A stretch of 64,000 nucleotides of DNA from Synechococcales cyanobacterium CNB (GCA_030263455.1 SZOZ01000002.1:558001-622000), one strand, 5' to 3'; shown: positions 38,334 to 48,115, counted from the first letter of the stretch. The notes: generated by a model from the letters alone, not told the origin. Made by a program: numbers and translations.

Positions 38334-39578
38334 ATGTCCGCCCGATCAACCGTTCCGATCGTCGTAGCTCTGGTCGGATCGGCCGCCGCCGCGTCGAACA
38401 GCGCCGCACGCTCGACGGACCTCGACCGTTCGCCCGCGTCGTTCTCCGCTGGCGCGGCGGCATCGGCGGCCGGTCCGTTCGAGATCGTCGATGCCGAGGA
38501 CGCTGCGTTCCGCCTGCGGGTCGGCGGGCAGGTGCAGTTCCGCTACATCGCCAACTTCCGTGACAGCGACGACGCCACCGACGACAGCGACTTCGGCGGC
38601 GGATTCGAGACGCGCCGCACGAAGATCAACTTCTCGGGCACCACGCTCTCGAAGGACCTCTCGTTCCGTATCGTCGCCGCTTTCGATCGCACCGGCGACG
38701 GCGCGTTCAAACTCGAAGAGTCGTGGCTTCGTTACAAGCTCGGCGACGGCTGGTCCGTCCGCGCCGGGCAGTTCAAGCTGCCGTTCCTGCGCGAGGAGAA
38801 CGTCTCCTCGTCCGCGCAGCTCGCGGCCGACCGCTCGGTGGCGAACGAGGTCTTCAACCAGGATTTCTCGGAGGCGGTCGAGTTCGCGCGCGAGTCCGAG
38901 TGGTGGCGTCTGCTCGCGGCGGTCTCGGACGGTTTCGGCTCACGGAACACGGCGTTCTTCAGCCCGAAGGAGGCCGACGTCGCGCTCACGGGCCGCGTCG
39001 AGCGTCGCGTCGGCGAGGCGCCGTGGAAGTCCTACGACGACCTGACGTCCTTCCGCGATTCGCCCTCGGGGTGGATGGTGGGGGGGGCGTTCCACTGGCA
39101 GCACATGGGCGACACGGCGGCGTTCTCGGGCGGCGCGCCCGCGACCGTCGCCGAGTCCGACATGATCTCCTACACCGTGGACCTCTCGGTCGAGGGGGGG
39201 GGCTGGAATCTCTTCGCGGCGTGCGTCGGGCGGTGGACCGACGCGGCGGGTGTGGAGGCGTGGGACGACTTCGGCGCGGTCGTGCAGGGCGGGTACTTCT
39301 TCACCGAGCGCACCGAGGGGTTCGCGCGGTGGGACGCGGTGTTCCCCGACAAGGATCGCGCTGACCCGCACGACAACTTTCACACCATCACCGCGGGGCT
39401 GAACCACTACTTCATCGAGGCGAGCCACGCGGCCAAGCTCACCATCGACGTGCAGATCTATCTCGACGACCAGGCGGGGAGTTCGTCGGTCGTCTCCGCG
39501 CAGACTGGCCTGGGCATGCTGCCGTCCTCGGAGGACGGCCAGATCGCGGTGCGCGTGCAGATGCAACTGCTGTTCTGA
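38334..39578 (+). CDS. Second phosphate-selective porin-like protein (tandem paralogue)
   Basis: This 414-residue paralogue of the preceding porin shares FRLRVGGQVQFRYIANFRDS, WSVRAGQFKLPFLREENVS, HWQHMGDTAAFSGGAPA and the C-terminal EDGQIAVRVQMQLLF. The N-terminal signal (VPIVVALVGSAAAASN) is shorter and less regular. I prefer the ATG at 38334, seven bases after GGAG, over the ATG at 38328 only three bases from it. Its own candidate -10 and the terminator between the genes suggest separate expression from the first copy. Confidence 0.87.
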   Translation: MSARSTVPIVVALVGSAAAASNSAARSTDLDRSPASFSAGAAASAAGPFEIVDAEDAAFRLRVGGQVQFRYIANFRDSDDATDDSDFGGGFETRRTKINFSGTTLSKDLSFRIVAAFDRTGDGAFKLEESWLRYKLGDGWSVRAGQFKLPFLREENVSSSAQLAADRSVANEVFNQDFSEAVEFARESEWWRLLAAVSDGFGSRNTAFFSPKEADVALTGRVERRVGEAPWKSYDDLTSFRDSPSGWMVGGAFHWQHMGDTAAFSGGAPATVAESDMISYTVDLSVEGGGWNLFAACVGRWTDAAGVEAWDDFGAVVQGGYFFTERTEGFARWDAVFPDKDRADPHDNFHTITAGLNHYFIEASHAAKLTIDVQIYLDDQAGSSSVVSAQTGLGMLPSSEDGQIAVRVQMQLLF

Positions 39579-39625
39579 GCCGGAAGGGTGCGAAGCGCGC
39601 GAAGGGTTGTGCCGCGCCGCTGACA

Positions 39626-41506
39626 CTACATCCGTTCGACCGCCGGGATGCCGAGCACGTCGAGGCCGTCCGCGAGGACGCGGGCGGTCAGGTCGCACAG
39701 GCGGAGGCGTGAGCGCCGCGTCGCGTCGTCGTCCGCCGCAAGCACGGGGCACGCGTCGAAGAAGACGCTGAACGCGCCGGCGAGGTCGTACAGGTACGCG
39801 CAGAGCCGGTGCGGCTCCAGCGAATCACCGACGCTCCGCACCGTGCGCGGGTACCGCAGGAGCGCGAGAGCGAGGGCTTTCTCGGCCGGATGCTCGACGA
39901 CGAAGGGCGCGGCACGATGGTCGAGCGCGATGCCTCGCTCCGCGGCCTTCCGGAAGATGCTCCGGATCCGCACCAGGGCGTAGAGCAGGTACGGGCCGGT
40001 GTTGCCCTCGAACGCCAGCATCCGGTCGAACGAGAAGACGTAGTCCTTGATCCGCTCGCCCGAGAGGTCGGCGTACTTCAGCGCGGCGACGGCGACCGCG
40101 TGCGCGATCGCCCCTCGTTCGTCGGCGGGCAGATCGGGGTTCTTCTCGGCTACGGTGCGCTCGGCGCGGGCCTCGGCCTCGTCGAGCAGGTCGCTGAGTT
40201 TCACGTTCTCGCCGGTGCGGGTCTTGAAGGGGCGGTTGTCCTCGCCGAGCACCATGCCGAAGGGGGCGTGTTCGAGCCGCGCCGGCGCGCTCGCGCCCGG
40301 GCGCGTCGCGTACGACGCCTTGCGCGCCGCGGCGAAGACCTGCCGGAAGTGCAGCGACTGGCGCGCGTCGACGGCGTAGACGACGCGGTCCGCCCCCATG
40401 CCGTGCACGCGGCGCCGGATGCCCGCGAGGTCCGTCGTCGCGTAGAGGTACCCGCCGTCGCGCTTGCGGACGATGCAAGGCTCGGCGATCCCCTCGTGCT
40501 CGAGGCGCACGACGAGCGCGCCGTCCGACTCGACCGCCACGGCCCGGCTCACGAGGTCGTCCACCAGCGGCCCGAGTTCCTCGGCGTAACTGCTCTCGCC
40601 AGCGCTGTCAGCGGCGGTGATGCGCGTGTGCAGCCGCTCGCAGGTTTCGAGGCAGGCGCGCATCGTCACGTCGTAGATGCGCCGCCATACGGCGACGGTG
40701 GCGGGGTCGCGGCTCTGGAGCGCGACGAGCGTGCGCTTCGCCGAGGCAAGCCGTTCCTCCGCCTCCTCGTGCTCCGCGCGCAGTTCCGCCTCCGCCTTCG
40801 GCCCCATGCGGTAGCGCCCCACGATCTCGAGCGCCTTGTCCTGCCCGGCGCACTCGCGCTGTGCCTCGCGGTAGAGCCGGTCGAGGTCGTCGAGCGACAC
40901 GCGGTCGAGGTCGATGCGGGCGGCCTCGGCCTCGCGTCGCAGGCGGTCGGTCACCATGGCGATGGGCAGGCCCCAGTCGCCGACGTGGTTCTGGCGGATG
41001 ACTCGCTCGCCCAGCCGCTCGAAGGTGCGGGCGAGCGCATCGCCGATGACGGTCGAGCGCAGATGCCCGACGTGCATCTGCTTGGCGAGATTGACGCCGC
41101 ACAGGTCCACGACGACGGTGCGCGGCGCATCGGGGGGGGGGATGCCGAGTTCCGGCGTGTCCAGCCGCGCGAGCAGCGAGGCGATGGCCGCGGGGCGCAG
41201 ACGGACGTTGATGAACCCCGGCCCGGCCACGTCGCGCTCGGAGAGCGGCTCGGCGAGGTCGCCCAGGTCCGCGTGCCGCACGATCGCCAGCGCGATCTCG
41301 CGTGGGGGCCGCCCCACCGCCTTCGCCAGCGGCATCGCGGCGTTGCACTGGAAGTCCCCGAGTTCCGCTCGCTTGCTCGGCGCGATCATCGGGTCCGCGT
41401 CGGCGGGCGCGTCCGGCACGGCTGCCGCGATCGCGGCCCGGAAACGATCGGTCAATGCCTCAACGGGGTCGAACGTATCGGGAGTGTGCGGGCGAGCGTC
41501 CGTCAT
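39626..41506 (-). CDS. argS: Arginyl-tRNA synthetase
   Basis: This 626-residue class I synthetase charges tRNA-Arg. It shows the N-terminal Add-1-like domain (ELGDFQCNAAMPLAKA), the HIGH-type motif MHVGHLRSTVIGD, GDWGLPIAMV, DGGYLYATTDLAGI, and LGEDNRPFKTRTGENVKL in place of the KMSK region, followed by the anticodon-binding domain (LLYALVRIRSIFRKAAERG). The length is typical. The ATG at 41506 is supported by the conserved N-terminal domain; the open frame reaches 41563. It stands as a single gene convergent with the second porin. Confidence 0.95.
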   Translation of the reverse strand: MTDARPHTPDTFDPVEALTDRFRAAIAAAVPDAPADADPMIAPSKRAELGDFQCNAAMPLAKAVGRPPREIALAIVRHADLGDLAEPLSERDVAGPGFINVRLRPAAIASLLARLDTPELGIPPPDAPRTVVVDLCGVNLAKQMHVGHLRSTVIGDALARTFERLGERVIRQNHVGDWGLPIAMVTDRLRREAEAARIDLDRVSLDDLDRLYREAQRECAGQDKALEIVGRYRMGPKAEAELRAEHEEAEERLASAKRTLVALQSRDPATVAVWRRIYDVTMRACLETCERLHTRITAADSAGESSYAEELGPLVDDLVSRAVAVESDGALVVRLEHEGIAEPCIVRKRDGGYLYATTDLAGIRRRVHGMGADRVVYAVDARQSLHFRQVFAAARKASYATRPGASAPARLEHAPFGMVLGEDNRPFKTRTGENVKLSDLLDEAEARAERTVAEKNPDLPADERGAIAHAVAVAALKYADLSGERIKDYVFSFDRMLAFEGNTGPYLLYALVRIRSIFRKAAERGIALDHRAAPFVVEHPAEKALALALLRYPRTVRSVGDSLEPHRLCAYLYDLAGAFSVFFDACPVLAADDDATRRSRLRLCDLTARVLADGLDVLGIPAVERM

Positions 41507-41541
41507 GGCGTGGGATGGTAGTCCGGGCGAGGACCGCGCCT

Positions 41542-42441
41542 TCACGGTCGCGGCTCGTTCCATGCGTCGAGAACGCCGCGGAGACGTTCGGCGAACCCCA
41601 CCGCCGCGGTGCTCGGGATGAGCGCGAGTGGATCGTCGATGACGGCGACGCGTCGCCGCTCGACCGCCGGGACAGGCAATGCCGCCAGTCGTCCCAGGCG
41701 CGGTGCGATCTCATCCCAGCTCGGCGAGTCCGACGCCGCCGATCCGGGCGAGCGCGGCGCGATCAGCACGATCCCGTCCGGCGCGAGCCGAAGCACGTCC
41801 TCGGCGTTCAGCGTCACGTAGGGCTGACCCTGTTCGAGAGCGGGCACGCCGCCGAGCAACGCGAGAATCTCCTGGTGGTACGACCCTGGGCCGAGGGCGG
41901 CAGGCGGCGTCGCGGAAAGCAGCAGCAGCACACGGCCCGCCCCGCTCCGATCGACCCCGTCCGCGATGCCGTCCAGCGACGCCACGACCGCCGCTGCCCG
42001 TGGATTGTTTGGCGCGAACTCCGCGGCGGCATCGGCGGCGAAGGCGCGGATGTCCCCGAGGCTGAGCAGGCGCACCGTACGCACCTTCCACCCGTTCGCA
42101 TCGGCCAGTTCGCCGAGCCGGGCGGGCAGGTCGCGCGTGCCCCATTCGAGGATGACGTGCGTCGGCCGCGCGGCGAGCAGCGATTCGTAGTTGATGCCGG
42201 ACTGATCGCCGCAGACCGGCAGCGAGCGGTCGAGGACGAGATCCCACCCGTGCCGACCGACGATGCGATCCTCGAGGCCGAGGTCGCGGAGCGTGACGGC
42301 GACAGCGGGTGAGAGAGCGACGATCCGCGGCGCGCCGGCCGCGTCGCCCGGCGGCGAAGGGGGCTGCGCGTGCTCCGAGCACGCAGCGACCAGCGCGGCC
42401 GAGAAGAGCGAGAGCATCGCACGCAGGAGCCGCATCGCCAC
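41542..42441 (-). CDS. BtuF-like ABC-transporter substrate-binding lipoprotein
   Basis: This 299-residue protein has a lipoprotein signal (LLRAMLSLFSAALVAAC) with lipobox VAAC. The mature protein follows the type III binding-protein fold: RIVALSPAVAVTLRDLGLED, VGRHGWD, YESLLAARPTHVILEWG and a C-terminal VIDDPLALIPSTAAV. These proteins bind cobalamin, haem or iron chelates. No permease or ATPase of the BtuCD kind is adjacent, so the ligand is uncertain. The start is three bases after the stop of the upstream gene, indicating an operon of three. Confidence 0.8.
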   Translation of the reverse strand: MAMRLLRAMLSLFSAALVAACSEHAQPPSPPGDAAGAPRIVALSPAVAVTLRDLGLEDRIVGRHGWDLVLDRSLPVCGDQSGINYESLLAARPTHVILEWGTRDLPARLGELADANGWKVRTVRLLSLGDIRAFAADAAAEFAPNNPRAAAVVASLDGIADGVDRSGAGRVLLLLSATPPAALGPGSYHQEILALLGGVPALEQGQPYVTLNAEDVLRLAPDGIVLIAPRSPGSAASDSPSWDEIAPRLGRLAALPVPAVERRRVAVIDDPLALIPSTAAVGFAERLRGVLDAWNEPRP

Positions 42442-42444
42442 AGC

Positions 42445-43809
42445 CTATCCGGCGACGGACGCGCCGAAGCGAGCCTCGATCTCGCGGCGGAGAGCCTCGA
42501 TCGCGCCCGCTTCGTAAAGCACGAACGGCCAGGTGCGGTCGTCCGCGACATCCGGCATCGCGGCCAGCCTCGTCAGCCGTTCGGCTTCCTCGTCGAGCCG
42601 GCGCAGGTCGTCGGCCCGCTCGGCCCGGTATCGCTCCAGAAGCGATTGCATGTCGGCGAAGTGGGGGGCGGGGTCGCCGCCCGCTTCCTTGGTCGTGCGC
42701 ACGCGGTCGAGGATGGCCTGCTTGGCGCGGGCCGTCGTCTCGTCGCCGACGATGGACGGGTCGTGGCGGGCGCGGTGGGCGTGCGCGCGGGCGGCGGCGG
42801 CCTGGGCCTCGGTCGGGCGCTCGCTCGCGCCGAGGGGCAGGCGCAGCGTCGCCGTCGCCAGCACAGCAGGCGCGAGGGCGGTCTCGCCGAGCCACGACGC
42901 GAACCACGCCTCGGTCACGCGGTCGTAGCCCCCGCCCGAGCCGGTCGCGCCCCCCCCCGTTCCGTGGACGAAGAGGTCGCACAGCCGACGGCGGACGAGG
43001 CCCGTCATCAGCAGACCGCGCGGCGCGAGCGTGCGCGGGTCGGCGTCGGGCAGTTCATCGCTGAAGACGGGTCTACGCGGACGCCCAGGCTCAAGACGCC
43101 ACAGCGGCAACTCGACGCGATCGTCGGCGCGATCCAGCGCACGAACGCCCGCGCCCTGGTGTGCAGCCGCGGCTTCGTTGTAGGCCCGTACGCACAGCGC
43201 GGGATCGGCGCGCATCGCACCCAGGGCTTCATTGAAAGCGACTGTTGCGGAAAGTTCGGTGGCGAAGATCGCACGCACGGCCGGCTCGCCGCCCAGCAGG
43301 TCGCGCACAGCGGCATCGGCCTGCCGGGCGAGGGATGGCGCATCGGCGTGGCGAGCGAACGCCTCGGTGGCCCGGCGCAGTCCCGCCCCGACTGCCGAGG
43401 TTGCCGCCCGTGTGTCCGCCGACGCCGCGACGCCGATCTTTGCCGCGGGCCTCATCCCCGTGGGCACGCCTGGGGCATCCTCGTCCGCCGCGCGCAGGTC
43501 GAACTCCCCGGTCACGGTTTCGCCGCGCTCGTCGCGGGCGGGGAACCGCAGGCGCGTCGGCTCGCCCTCGTCCTGATCGACGACGAGCCACGCGGCATCC
43601 CCGCTCACGGCGCGTGCCGCGGCGGCGCAGGCGAACCACTTGGCGAGGATGCCGGGGTGCCAGACCTCCGCCTGATGCCCGGACATGACGACCGGGCATC
43701 GCGAGCGTCCGCTTCGCTCGGCGTGGTCTCTCGCCAGTGCGGCCCACGCACGAGCGTCCGGTTCGATGCGAACCTGCGCGGCTGGCGGCTGCGCTGCGCC
43801 GGCCTTCAC
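42445..43809 (-). CDS. Conserved hypothetical protein, weakly BshC-like
   Basis: This 454-residue protein contains PVVMSGHQAEVWHPGILAKW followed by AWLVVDQDEGEP, a pattern weakly similar to the N-terminal nucleotide-binding part of BshC, the last enzyme of bacillithiol synthesis (GQQ...GPL...K...ED). The rest is helical and Arg/Ala-rich. The GTG at 43809 overlaps the stop of the glycosyltransferase gene in a GTGA junction, so translation is coupled. The order glycosyltransferase, this gene, BtuF-like lipoprotein is striking but unexplained. The family assignment is a guess. Confidence 0.65.
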   Translation of the reverse strand: MKAGAAQPPAAQVRIEPDARAWAALARDHAERSGRSRCPVVMSGHQAEVWHPGILAKWFACAAAARAVSGDAAWLVVDQDEGEPTRLRFPARDERGETVTGEFDLRAADEDAPGVPTGMRPAAKIGVAASADTRAATSAVGAGLRRATEAFARHADAPSLARQADAAVRDLLGGEPAVRAIFATELSATVAFNEALGAMRADPALCVRAYNEAAAAHQGAGVRALDRADDRVELPLWRLEPGRPRRPVFSDELPDADPRTLAPRGLLMTGLVRRRLCDLFVHGTGGGATGSGGGYDRVTEAWFASWLGETALAPAVLATATLRLPLGASERPTEAQAAAARAHAHRARHDPSIVGDETTARAKQAILDRVRTTKEAGGDPAPHFADMQSLLERYRAERADDLRRLDEEAERLTRLAAMPDVADDRTWPFVLYEAGAIEALRREIEARFGASVAG

Positions 43810-44573
43810 GCGCACCCCGCCTCGACGCCGCAGAGCGCCGCGGGCGGGAGCCGGTCTGCGCAGCGTTCCAGTTCGCAGTGCAGCACCTGGCGGTAGTGGG
43901 CGAGCCGCACGGCAGAGTCGTCGAGTTGCCCGCCGAAGGTGCGCGTCGGGTCGTTGTAGATGAGCCTTACCGCCAGCTCGCGGATGCGCAGTCGCGCGGC
44001 GGCGGCCTGCACCCAGAACTGCATCGGGAAGGCGTAGCCGCTCTCGGTGAGGTGCAGGCGGCGCAGCGACCCGACGCGCATGGCCTTGAACCCGCAGAAC
44101 GAGTCGGTGATCTCCTCCCCCCCCGCCTCGCGGAAGACGCGGCCGAGCCGACGGTTGACCTCGCGGGTGATCTCGGCGTTGATGGCGCGGCGGTCGCGGG
44201 GGGGAGCGTCGTCTTCGGGGGCCGGGACGAGGTAGCGCGAGCCGCTGATAACGTCGTGCGTGCCCTCGCGCGCCGCCTCGATGAACAGCGGGATCGCGTC
44301 CGGCTCGTGCTGCTCGTCGCAGTCCATCGTGATGATCCAGTCGTAGCGCCGGGCGATGGCGTCGTCGAAGGCGTCGCGCAGCGAGCGGCCGTAGCCGAGG
44401 TTCGTCGCGTGGCGGATCACCCGCACCGGCATGCATTCGAGACGACGCGGCGTGCTGTCGGTCGAGCCGTCGTCGATGACGAGAACGTCGTGCCCGTGCT
44501 CGACGACGCGCCGGATGACGGAGCAGACGTACCGTTCCTCGTTGTACACAGGGATGGCGACCAGCGTGCGCAT
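43806..44573 (-). CDS. Family 2 glycosyltransferase
   Basis: This 255-residue GT-A enzyme has VAIPVYNEERYV at 4-15, VIDDGSTDSTPRRLE and TMDCDEQHEPDAIP (DxD-like). ITDSFCGFKAMR and FPMQFWVQAAAA in the C-terminal half resemble polyprenyl-phosphate glycosyltransferases acting on lipid carriers. No membrane helix is present. It heads a three-gene minus-strand operon with GTGA coupling to the next gene. The acceptor is unknown. Confidence 0.88.
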   Translation of the reverse strand: MRTLVAIPVYNEERYVCSVIRRVVEHGHDVLVIDDGSTDSTPRRLECMPVRVIRHATNLGYGRSLRDAFDDAIARRYDWIITMDCDEQHEPDAIPLFIEAAREGTHDVISGSRYLVPAPEDDAPPRDRRAINAEITREVNRRLGRVFREAGGEEITDSFCGFKAMRVGSLRRLHLTESGYAFPMQFWVQAAAARLRIRELAVRLIYNDPTRTFGGQLDDSAVRLAHYRQVLHCELERCADRLPPAALCGVEAGCA

Positions 44574-44642
44574 CGGTCCTCCCCCGGGCCTCCCGCCCGG
44601 CTTGGAAGTTTATGCACGCCGCCAGCCGCGACCTGCCGCGAT

Positions 44643-44676
44643 GAACCGCGACCGCTCGCTACGAACCGCGACCGCT
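44643..44676. repeat. Short tandem repeat
   Basis: GAACCGCGACCGCT occurs at 44643-44656 and again at 44663-44676, a 20-bp period, in the gap after the 226-residue protein. It touches the end of that gene. It could be slippage or a remnant of an interspersed element. Confidence 0.5.
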
Positions 44677-45339
44677 GGGGAGCGCGCTGCGCACGATGAA
44701 CGCGGACGAACCACTCCCTGACGGTCGTGGCTCATTGGTCGGGAAGGAAGCGGGGGAGACCTGCGCCCGCTGTTCCGCCTCGGCGCGCTGGCGAGACCGC
44801 GCCACCGAGGTGAAGGCCTCGAACCCGAACGGCAATCCCTTGCTTTCGCCGGGGCTTTGCTCCACGGCGGCCTGTTCGAGCTGCTGCATCAGTTCCTCGC
44901 TCAGGGCGTGGAAGCCGCGGATCTCGTGCAGGGGGAGCGTGTAGACCTCACCGGCGGGCGTTGCGATCTGGTACACGCTGCACTGCAGGTCGGTCGAGAG
45001 CAGCCGGTCGCGCTGCGTTGAACTGATGCTGCACGCCAGCAGGGGGATGACGGCCGCGATCGGGATGCGCTGCCCCTGCGCGGTGATGACGGCCAGGCGT
45101 CCGTCGAGCATGTCGCTCTCGTCTTCGCCGTTCTTCGCAGCGGGCGGGGGCCGCATTGCCGAGGCCATCGCCAGCGAGGTGAGCATCTCTCGCATCACGT
45201 TCTGCCAGAAGAGCTCCCGCGCCTGCGCCACCTCACCGAGCGTGCGCGCCTCGGGAGTTTCCGGCTCGCGGGGCGCGGCGATCGCCTTGCGCTTCGCGCC
45301 CGCCTTCTTCACCGGCGGCTTCGTCTTCCGCTTCGCCAT
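44659..45339 (-). CDS. Conserved hypothetical protein, translationally coupled to the ABC ATPase
   Basis: This 226-residue product has a basic N terminus (AKRKTKPPVKKAGAKRKA), an acidic-helical middle, and the folded part DGRLAVITAQGQRIPIAAVI through EVYTLPLHEIRGFHALSEEL. The C terminus (NEPRPSGSGSSAFIVRSALP) is low-complexity. Its ATG shares one base with the stop of the upstream ABC gene (TGATG). No domain is recognised; a cytoplasmic partner of the transporter ATPase is one possibility. Confidence 0.7.
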   Translation of the reverse strand: MAKRKTKPPVKKAGAKRKAIAAPREPETPEARTLGEVAQARELFWQNVMREMLTSLAMASAMRPPPAAKNGEDESDMLDGRLAVITAQGQRIPIAAVIPLLACSISSTQRDRLLSTDLQCSVYQIATPAGEVYTLPLHEIRGFHALSEELMQQLEQAAVEQSPGESKGLPFGFEAFTSVARSRQRAEAEQRAQVSPASFPTNEPRPSGSGSSAFIVRSALPSGRGS

Positions 45340-46460
45340 CACGCCGCTCCGTTCCCGCCGTGCAGCAGGCTGCGCCCGAGTTCGCCCGGCTCGAAGGCGT
45401 GCGCTCGTTCCATCTCGACCGAAAGGTCAGCCCGATCACCCGGCGCCAGCCCCTGCCGGGCGGCGACGCGCGCAACGACGGCCTCGCCCGAATCGAGGTC
45501 GCAGACCACGTCCATCACGTCGCCGAGCAGTTCGACGAGGCGGACGCGCGCGCCGAGCGTCGCGCCGGGCCTGCCCGCCCCGAGGGAGATCGCCTGGGGC
45601 CGCACGCCCAGGACGCCCTCCCGCGGCGCGCTCCGCACAAGGCGGTCCGCGTGGGTGTCGGCGCAGCGCAGGCGCGCCCCGCCGCGCGACGTGAACCACA
45701 CCCCCCCCTCTCCCGCCTCGAACCGCCCGTGGAGGAAGTTCATCCCCGGCGTGCCCACGAAGCCCGCGACGAATCGGTCCGCCGGCTCGTTGTAGACTTC
45801 GAACGGCGTGCCCGCCTGCCGGATCACGCCCCCGTGCATGACGACGACGCGGTCGCCGAGCGTCATCGCCTCTTCCTGGTCGTGCGTGACGTAGACCGTG
45901 GTCGTGCGCAGGCGCAGGTGGAGTGCCTTGAGTTCGGCCCGGGTCGAGAGGCGCAGCCGTGCGTCGAGGTTCGAGAGCGGTTCGTCGAAGAGGAACGCCT
46001 TCGGCTCGCGGACGATCGCCCGACCGACGGCGACGCGCTGGCGCTGCCCGCCCGAGAGTTGGCGCGGCCGGCGGTCCAGCAGCCCCTCGATGTCCAGCAT
46101 CCGGGCCGCCTCGCGCACGCGCCGCTCGACCTCGGCCCTGGGCGTGCCGCGCAGCCGCAGTGCGAAACTCATGTTCTCGCGCACGGTCATGTGCGGGTAC
46201 AGGGCGTAGTTCTGGAAGACCATCGCCACGTCGCGGTCCTTGGGGTGGACGGCGTTCACGACCCGGTCGCCGATGCGGATCGTCCCGCCGTCCGCCTCTT
46301 CCAGGCCGGCGATCATGCGGAGGGTTGTGCTCTTGCCGCAGCCGGACGGCCCGACGAGCGCGACGAACTCGCCATCGCGGACGTGGAGCGTCAGGTCGCG
46401 CACCGCCTCGACGCCTCCGTCGTAGACCTTCCGGACGCTCTCCAGCGAGACGCTCGCCAT
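45339..46460 (-). CDS. Sugar-type ABC transporter ATP-binding protein (MalK/UgpC family)
   Basis: This 373-residue ATPase has Walker [14 protein letters not shown], signature [16 protein letters not shown], Walker B in [14 protein letters not shown] and the switch His in [11 protein letters not shown], then a C-terminal TOBE domain ([26 protein letters not shown]). Such ATPases energise maltose, trehalose or glycerol-phosphate importers and often serve several permeases. No permease or binding-protein gene is adjacent, which is common in planctomycetes. Start ATG at 46460. Confidence 0.92.
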   Translation of the reverse strand: MASVSLESVRKVYDGGVEAVRDLTLHVRDGEFVALVGPSGCGKSTTLRMIAGLEEADGGTIRIGDRVVNAVHPKDRDVAMVFQNYALYPHMTVRENMSFALRLRGTPRAEVERRVREAARMLDIEGLLDRRPRQLSGGQRQRVAVGRAIVREPKAFLFDEPLSNLDARLRLSTRAELKALHLRLRTTTVYVTHDQEEAMTLGDRVVVMHGGVIRQAGTPFEVYNEPADRFVAGFVGTPGMNFLHGRFEAGEGGVWFTSRGGARLRCADTHADRLVRSAPREGVLGVRPQAISLGAGRPGATLGARVRLVELLGDVMDVVCDLDSGEAVVARVAARQGLAPGDRADLSVEMERAHAFEPGELGRSLLHGGNGAA

Positions 46461-46655
46461 GCCTTGGCACGCTCCGTGGGGCACGGCCCCGGTATGGAGG
46501 CTACGGGTCGCGGGCAGTCCCTGCCACCGCTGCGCTTCTCTAACCGGCACAACCCTTACGCCTTGCTGCCGGGTGTCGCCTGCGGCCGTCGTGACGGCCA
46601 AGAGCCGCACCCTCCGGGCCGATAGCACCCGTGTCCGGAGCAGGGAGGTCGGCCT

Positions 46656-46994
46656 ATGCGCGGCAGGAACGCCTTTGACGAGGTCCGCTCGATCCTCGGT
46701 CGTCTCGACGAGTCGATCACCGAGGCACGCCGTCGCCGCCTCGGCGACCCCGCCGATGCCACCACTCCCCAGCCCCCCCGAATGCCGAACACCCCCATTC
46801 CGGACCAACACCACACCCGCACCAGCAACGGGCAAACGAGCGGCCACACGCCGAGCAATGACCGCCCCATCGGTGGACAGCCGGTCGAGGAGCCGATCTC
46901 GCCCCGGCGTGCCCAGTACGGCAAGGCCAAGCCCCTCCGTCCTCTCAATGGCGAGGCTCACGACCACCACGAGCAACCACGCCGGACGGCCTGA
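46656..46994 (+). CDS. Small hypothetical protein
   Basis: This 112-residue product has an N-terminal amphipathic helix ([20 protein letters not shown] then RRRRLGD) and a Pro/His/Thr-rich low-complexity tail. AGGGAGG lies eight bases before the ATG, which is the main evidence that it is real. It lies between the divergent ABC gene and tRNA-Gln. No known family. Confidence 0.5.
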   Translation: MRGRNAFDEVRSILGRLDESITEARRRRLGDPADATTPQPPRMPNTPIPDQHHTRTSNGQTSGHTPSNDRPIGGQPVEEPISPRRAQYGKAKPLRPLNGEAHDHHEQPRRTA

Positions 46995-47054
46995 CCCGCC
47001 CCGCTTGCCCACCCAGACCCAAGGGGTACGATTGCCCCGGCGTCCGACGCCGAT

Positions 47055-47125
47055 TGGGGATTGGTGTAACGGTAGCACGACTGACTCTGGATCAGTTAGT
47101 GGAGGTTCGAATCCTCCATCCCCAG
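47055..47125 (+). tRNA. tRNA-Gln (anticodon CTG)
   Basis: TGGGGAT (47055-47061) pairs with ATCCCCA (47118-47124), with discriminator G. The anticodon arm ACTGA-CTCTGGA-TCAGT gives anticodon CTG, reading CAG for Gln. The T arm GGAGG-TTCGAAT-CCTCC is perfect. The CCA end is not encoded. Confidence 0.97.
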
Positions 47126-47380
47126 TTACTCCCTCGTTTGCGGGTCTGCGTTGCACGGCGCGTCCTGGGGATGCACCGATCCGACCGCGGGACCAGCCTC
47201 GTCAAGTCCGCAAACCATTGCCGCGCAACGGCCTGAACGCTGATCGACCCACTCTGGTTCGCGGCGATCGACGGAAAGCCAGAGGTTTTGCTTGGCCAGG
47301 CCACCCGGGAGGGTTACCTTGGTCCCGGACGAGAGCGAGTCCGTCTGTTGAGAAGGCGGGCCTCCGGGAGGAGACAATCC

Positions 47381-48115
47381 ATGAGACAGCGGGTCATTGC
47401 GTGCGCTACCGCGGCGGTTGCGTCCATCGGGTCCGTCGCCACGGCAACGCCCATCGAGGTCGAGGCCTTCATCGCCAGCGGGCTGTATTCCACCGGTGAC
47501 CACTCGCCCGGCCACCTCAACTACTACATCGGTCATGCACCGATCTCCTCGCCCCCCGAGCGACGCAACTACTTCGTCTTCGATCTCGGCTCGGTCGGCG
47601 CGCCGATCGTGAGCGCGAAACTCAAACTCTACATGCCCGGCGACGAACTGAAGAGCGAGCCGTGCGGCTATTCGAGCGTTGATCCCACCGAGATGTACAA
47701 ACTCTCCGGCAGCCCGTTCCCGTGGACCATGTTTGTGGCCGCGTTCGAGACGCCGGACGCGCCCAAGGACGGCATCAAGGCCATGTTCGGCACACTGGGC
47801 GAGGGCGTCCCGTACGGCTTCGCCATGCTGTCGGGCGAAGACTGCGGCAAAGACGTCGTCATCGACCTCACCGCCGAAGGTGTCGCCGCTCTCAACGCCG
47901 CCTTCAGCGACCCGCACGGGCCGAAGATCGTCCTCGGCGGACGCCTGACGGACATCACGCCCGGCGAGCCGGACATCTTCGAACTCGCGTTCGCCTACTC
48001 CGACATCCCGCCCATGCCCTACCCGCGGCTCGAACTCACGCTCGTTCCCGCGCCGGGCACGGTCGGCGTGCTGCTCGGCGCGTGCATGGTGGGATCGGCG
48101 CGTCGCCGCCGGTAG
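47381..48115 (+). CDS. Secreted protein with a PEP-CTERM-like C terminus
   Basis: This 244-residue protein has a signal peptide (IACATAAVASIGSVATA) and a beta-rich middle with NYFVFDLGSVGAPIVSAKLK and VIDLTAEGVAALNAAFSD, as in secreted proteins with jelly-roll-like folds. It ends VPAPGTVGVLLGACMVGSARRRR: a PxPG-like motif, a hydrophobic stretch and a basic cluster typical of PEP-CTERM sorting signals. GGAGGAG lies about seven bases before the ATG. The function is unknown. Confidence 0.78.
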   Translation: MRQRVIACATAAVASIGSVATATPIEVEAFIASGLYSTGDHSPGHLNYYIGHAPISSPPERRNYFVFDLGSVGAPIVSAKLKLYMPGDELKSEPCGYSSVDPTEMYKLSGSPFPWTMFVAAFETPDAPKDGIKAMFGTLGEGVPYGFAMLSGEDCGKDVVIDLTAEGVAALNAAFSDPHGPKIVLGGRLTDITPGEPDIFELAFAYSDIPPMPYPRLELTLVPAPGTVGVLLGACMVGSARRRR

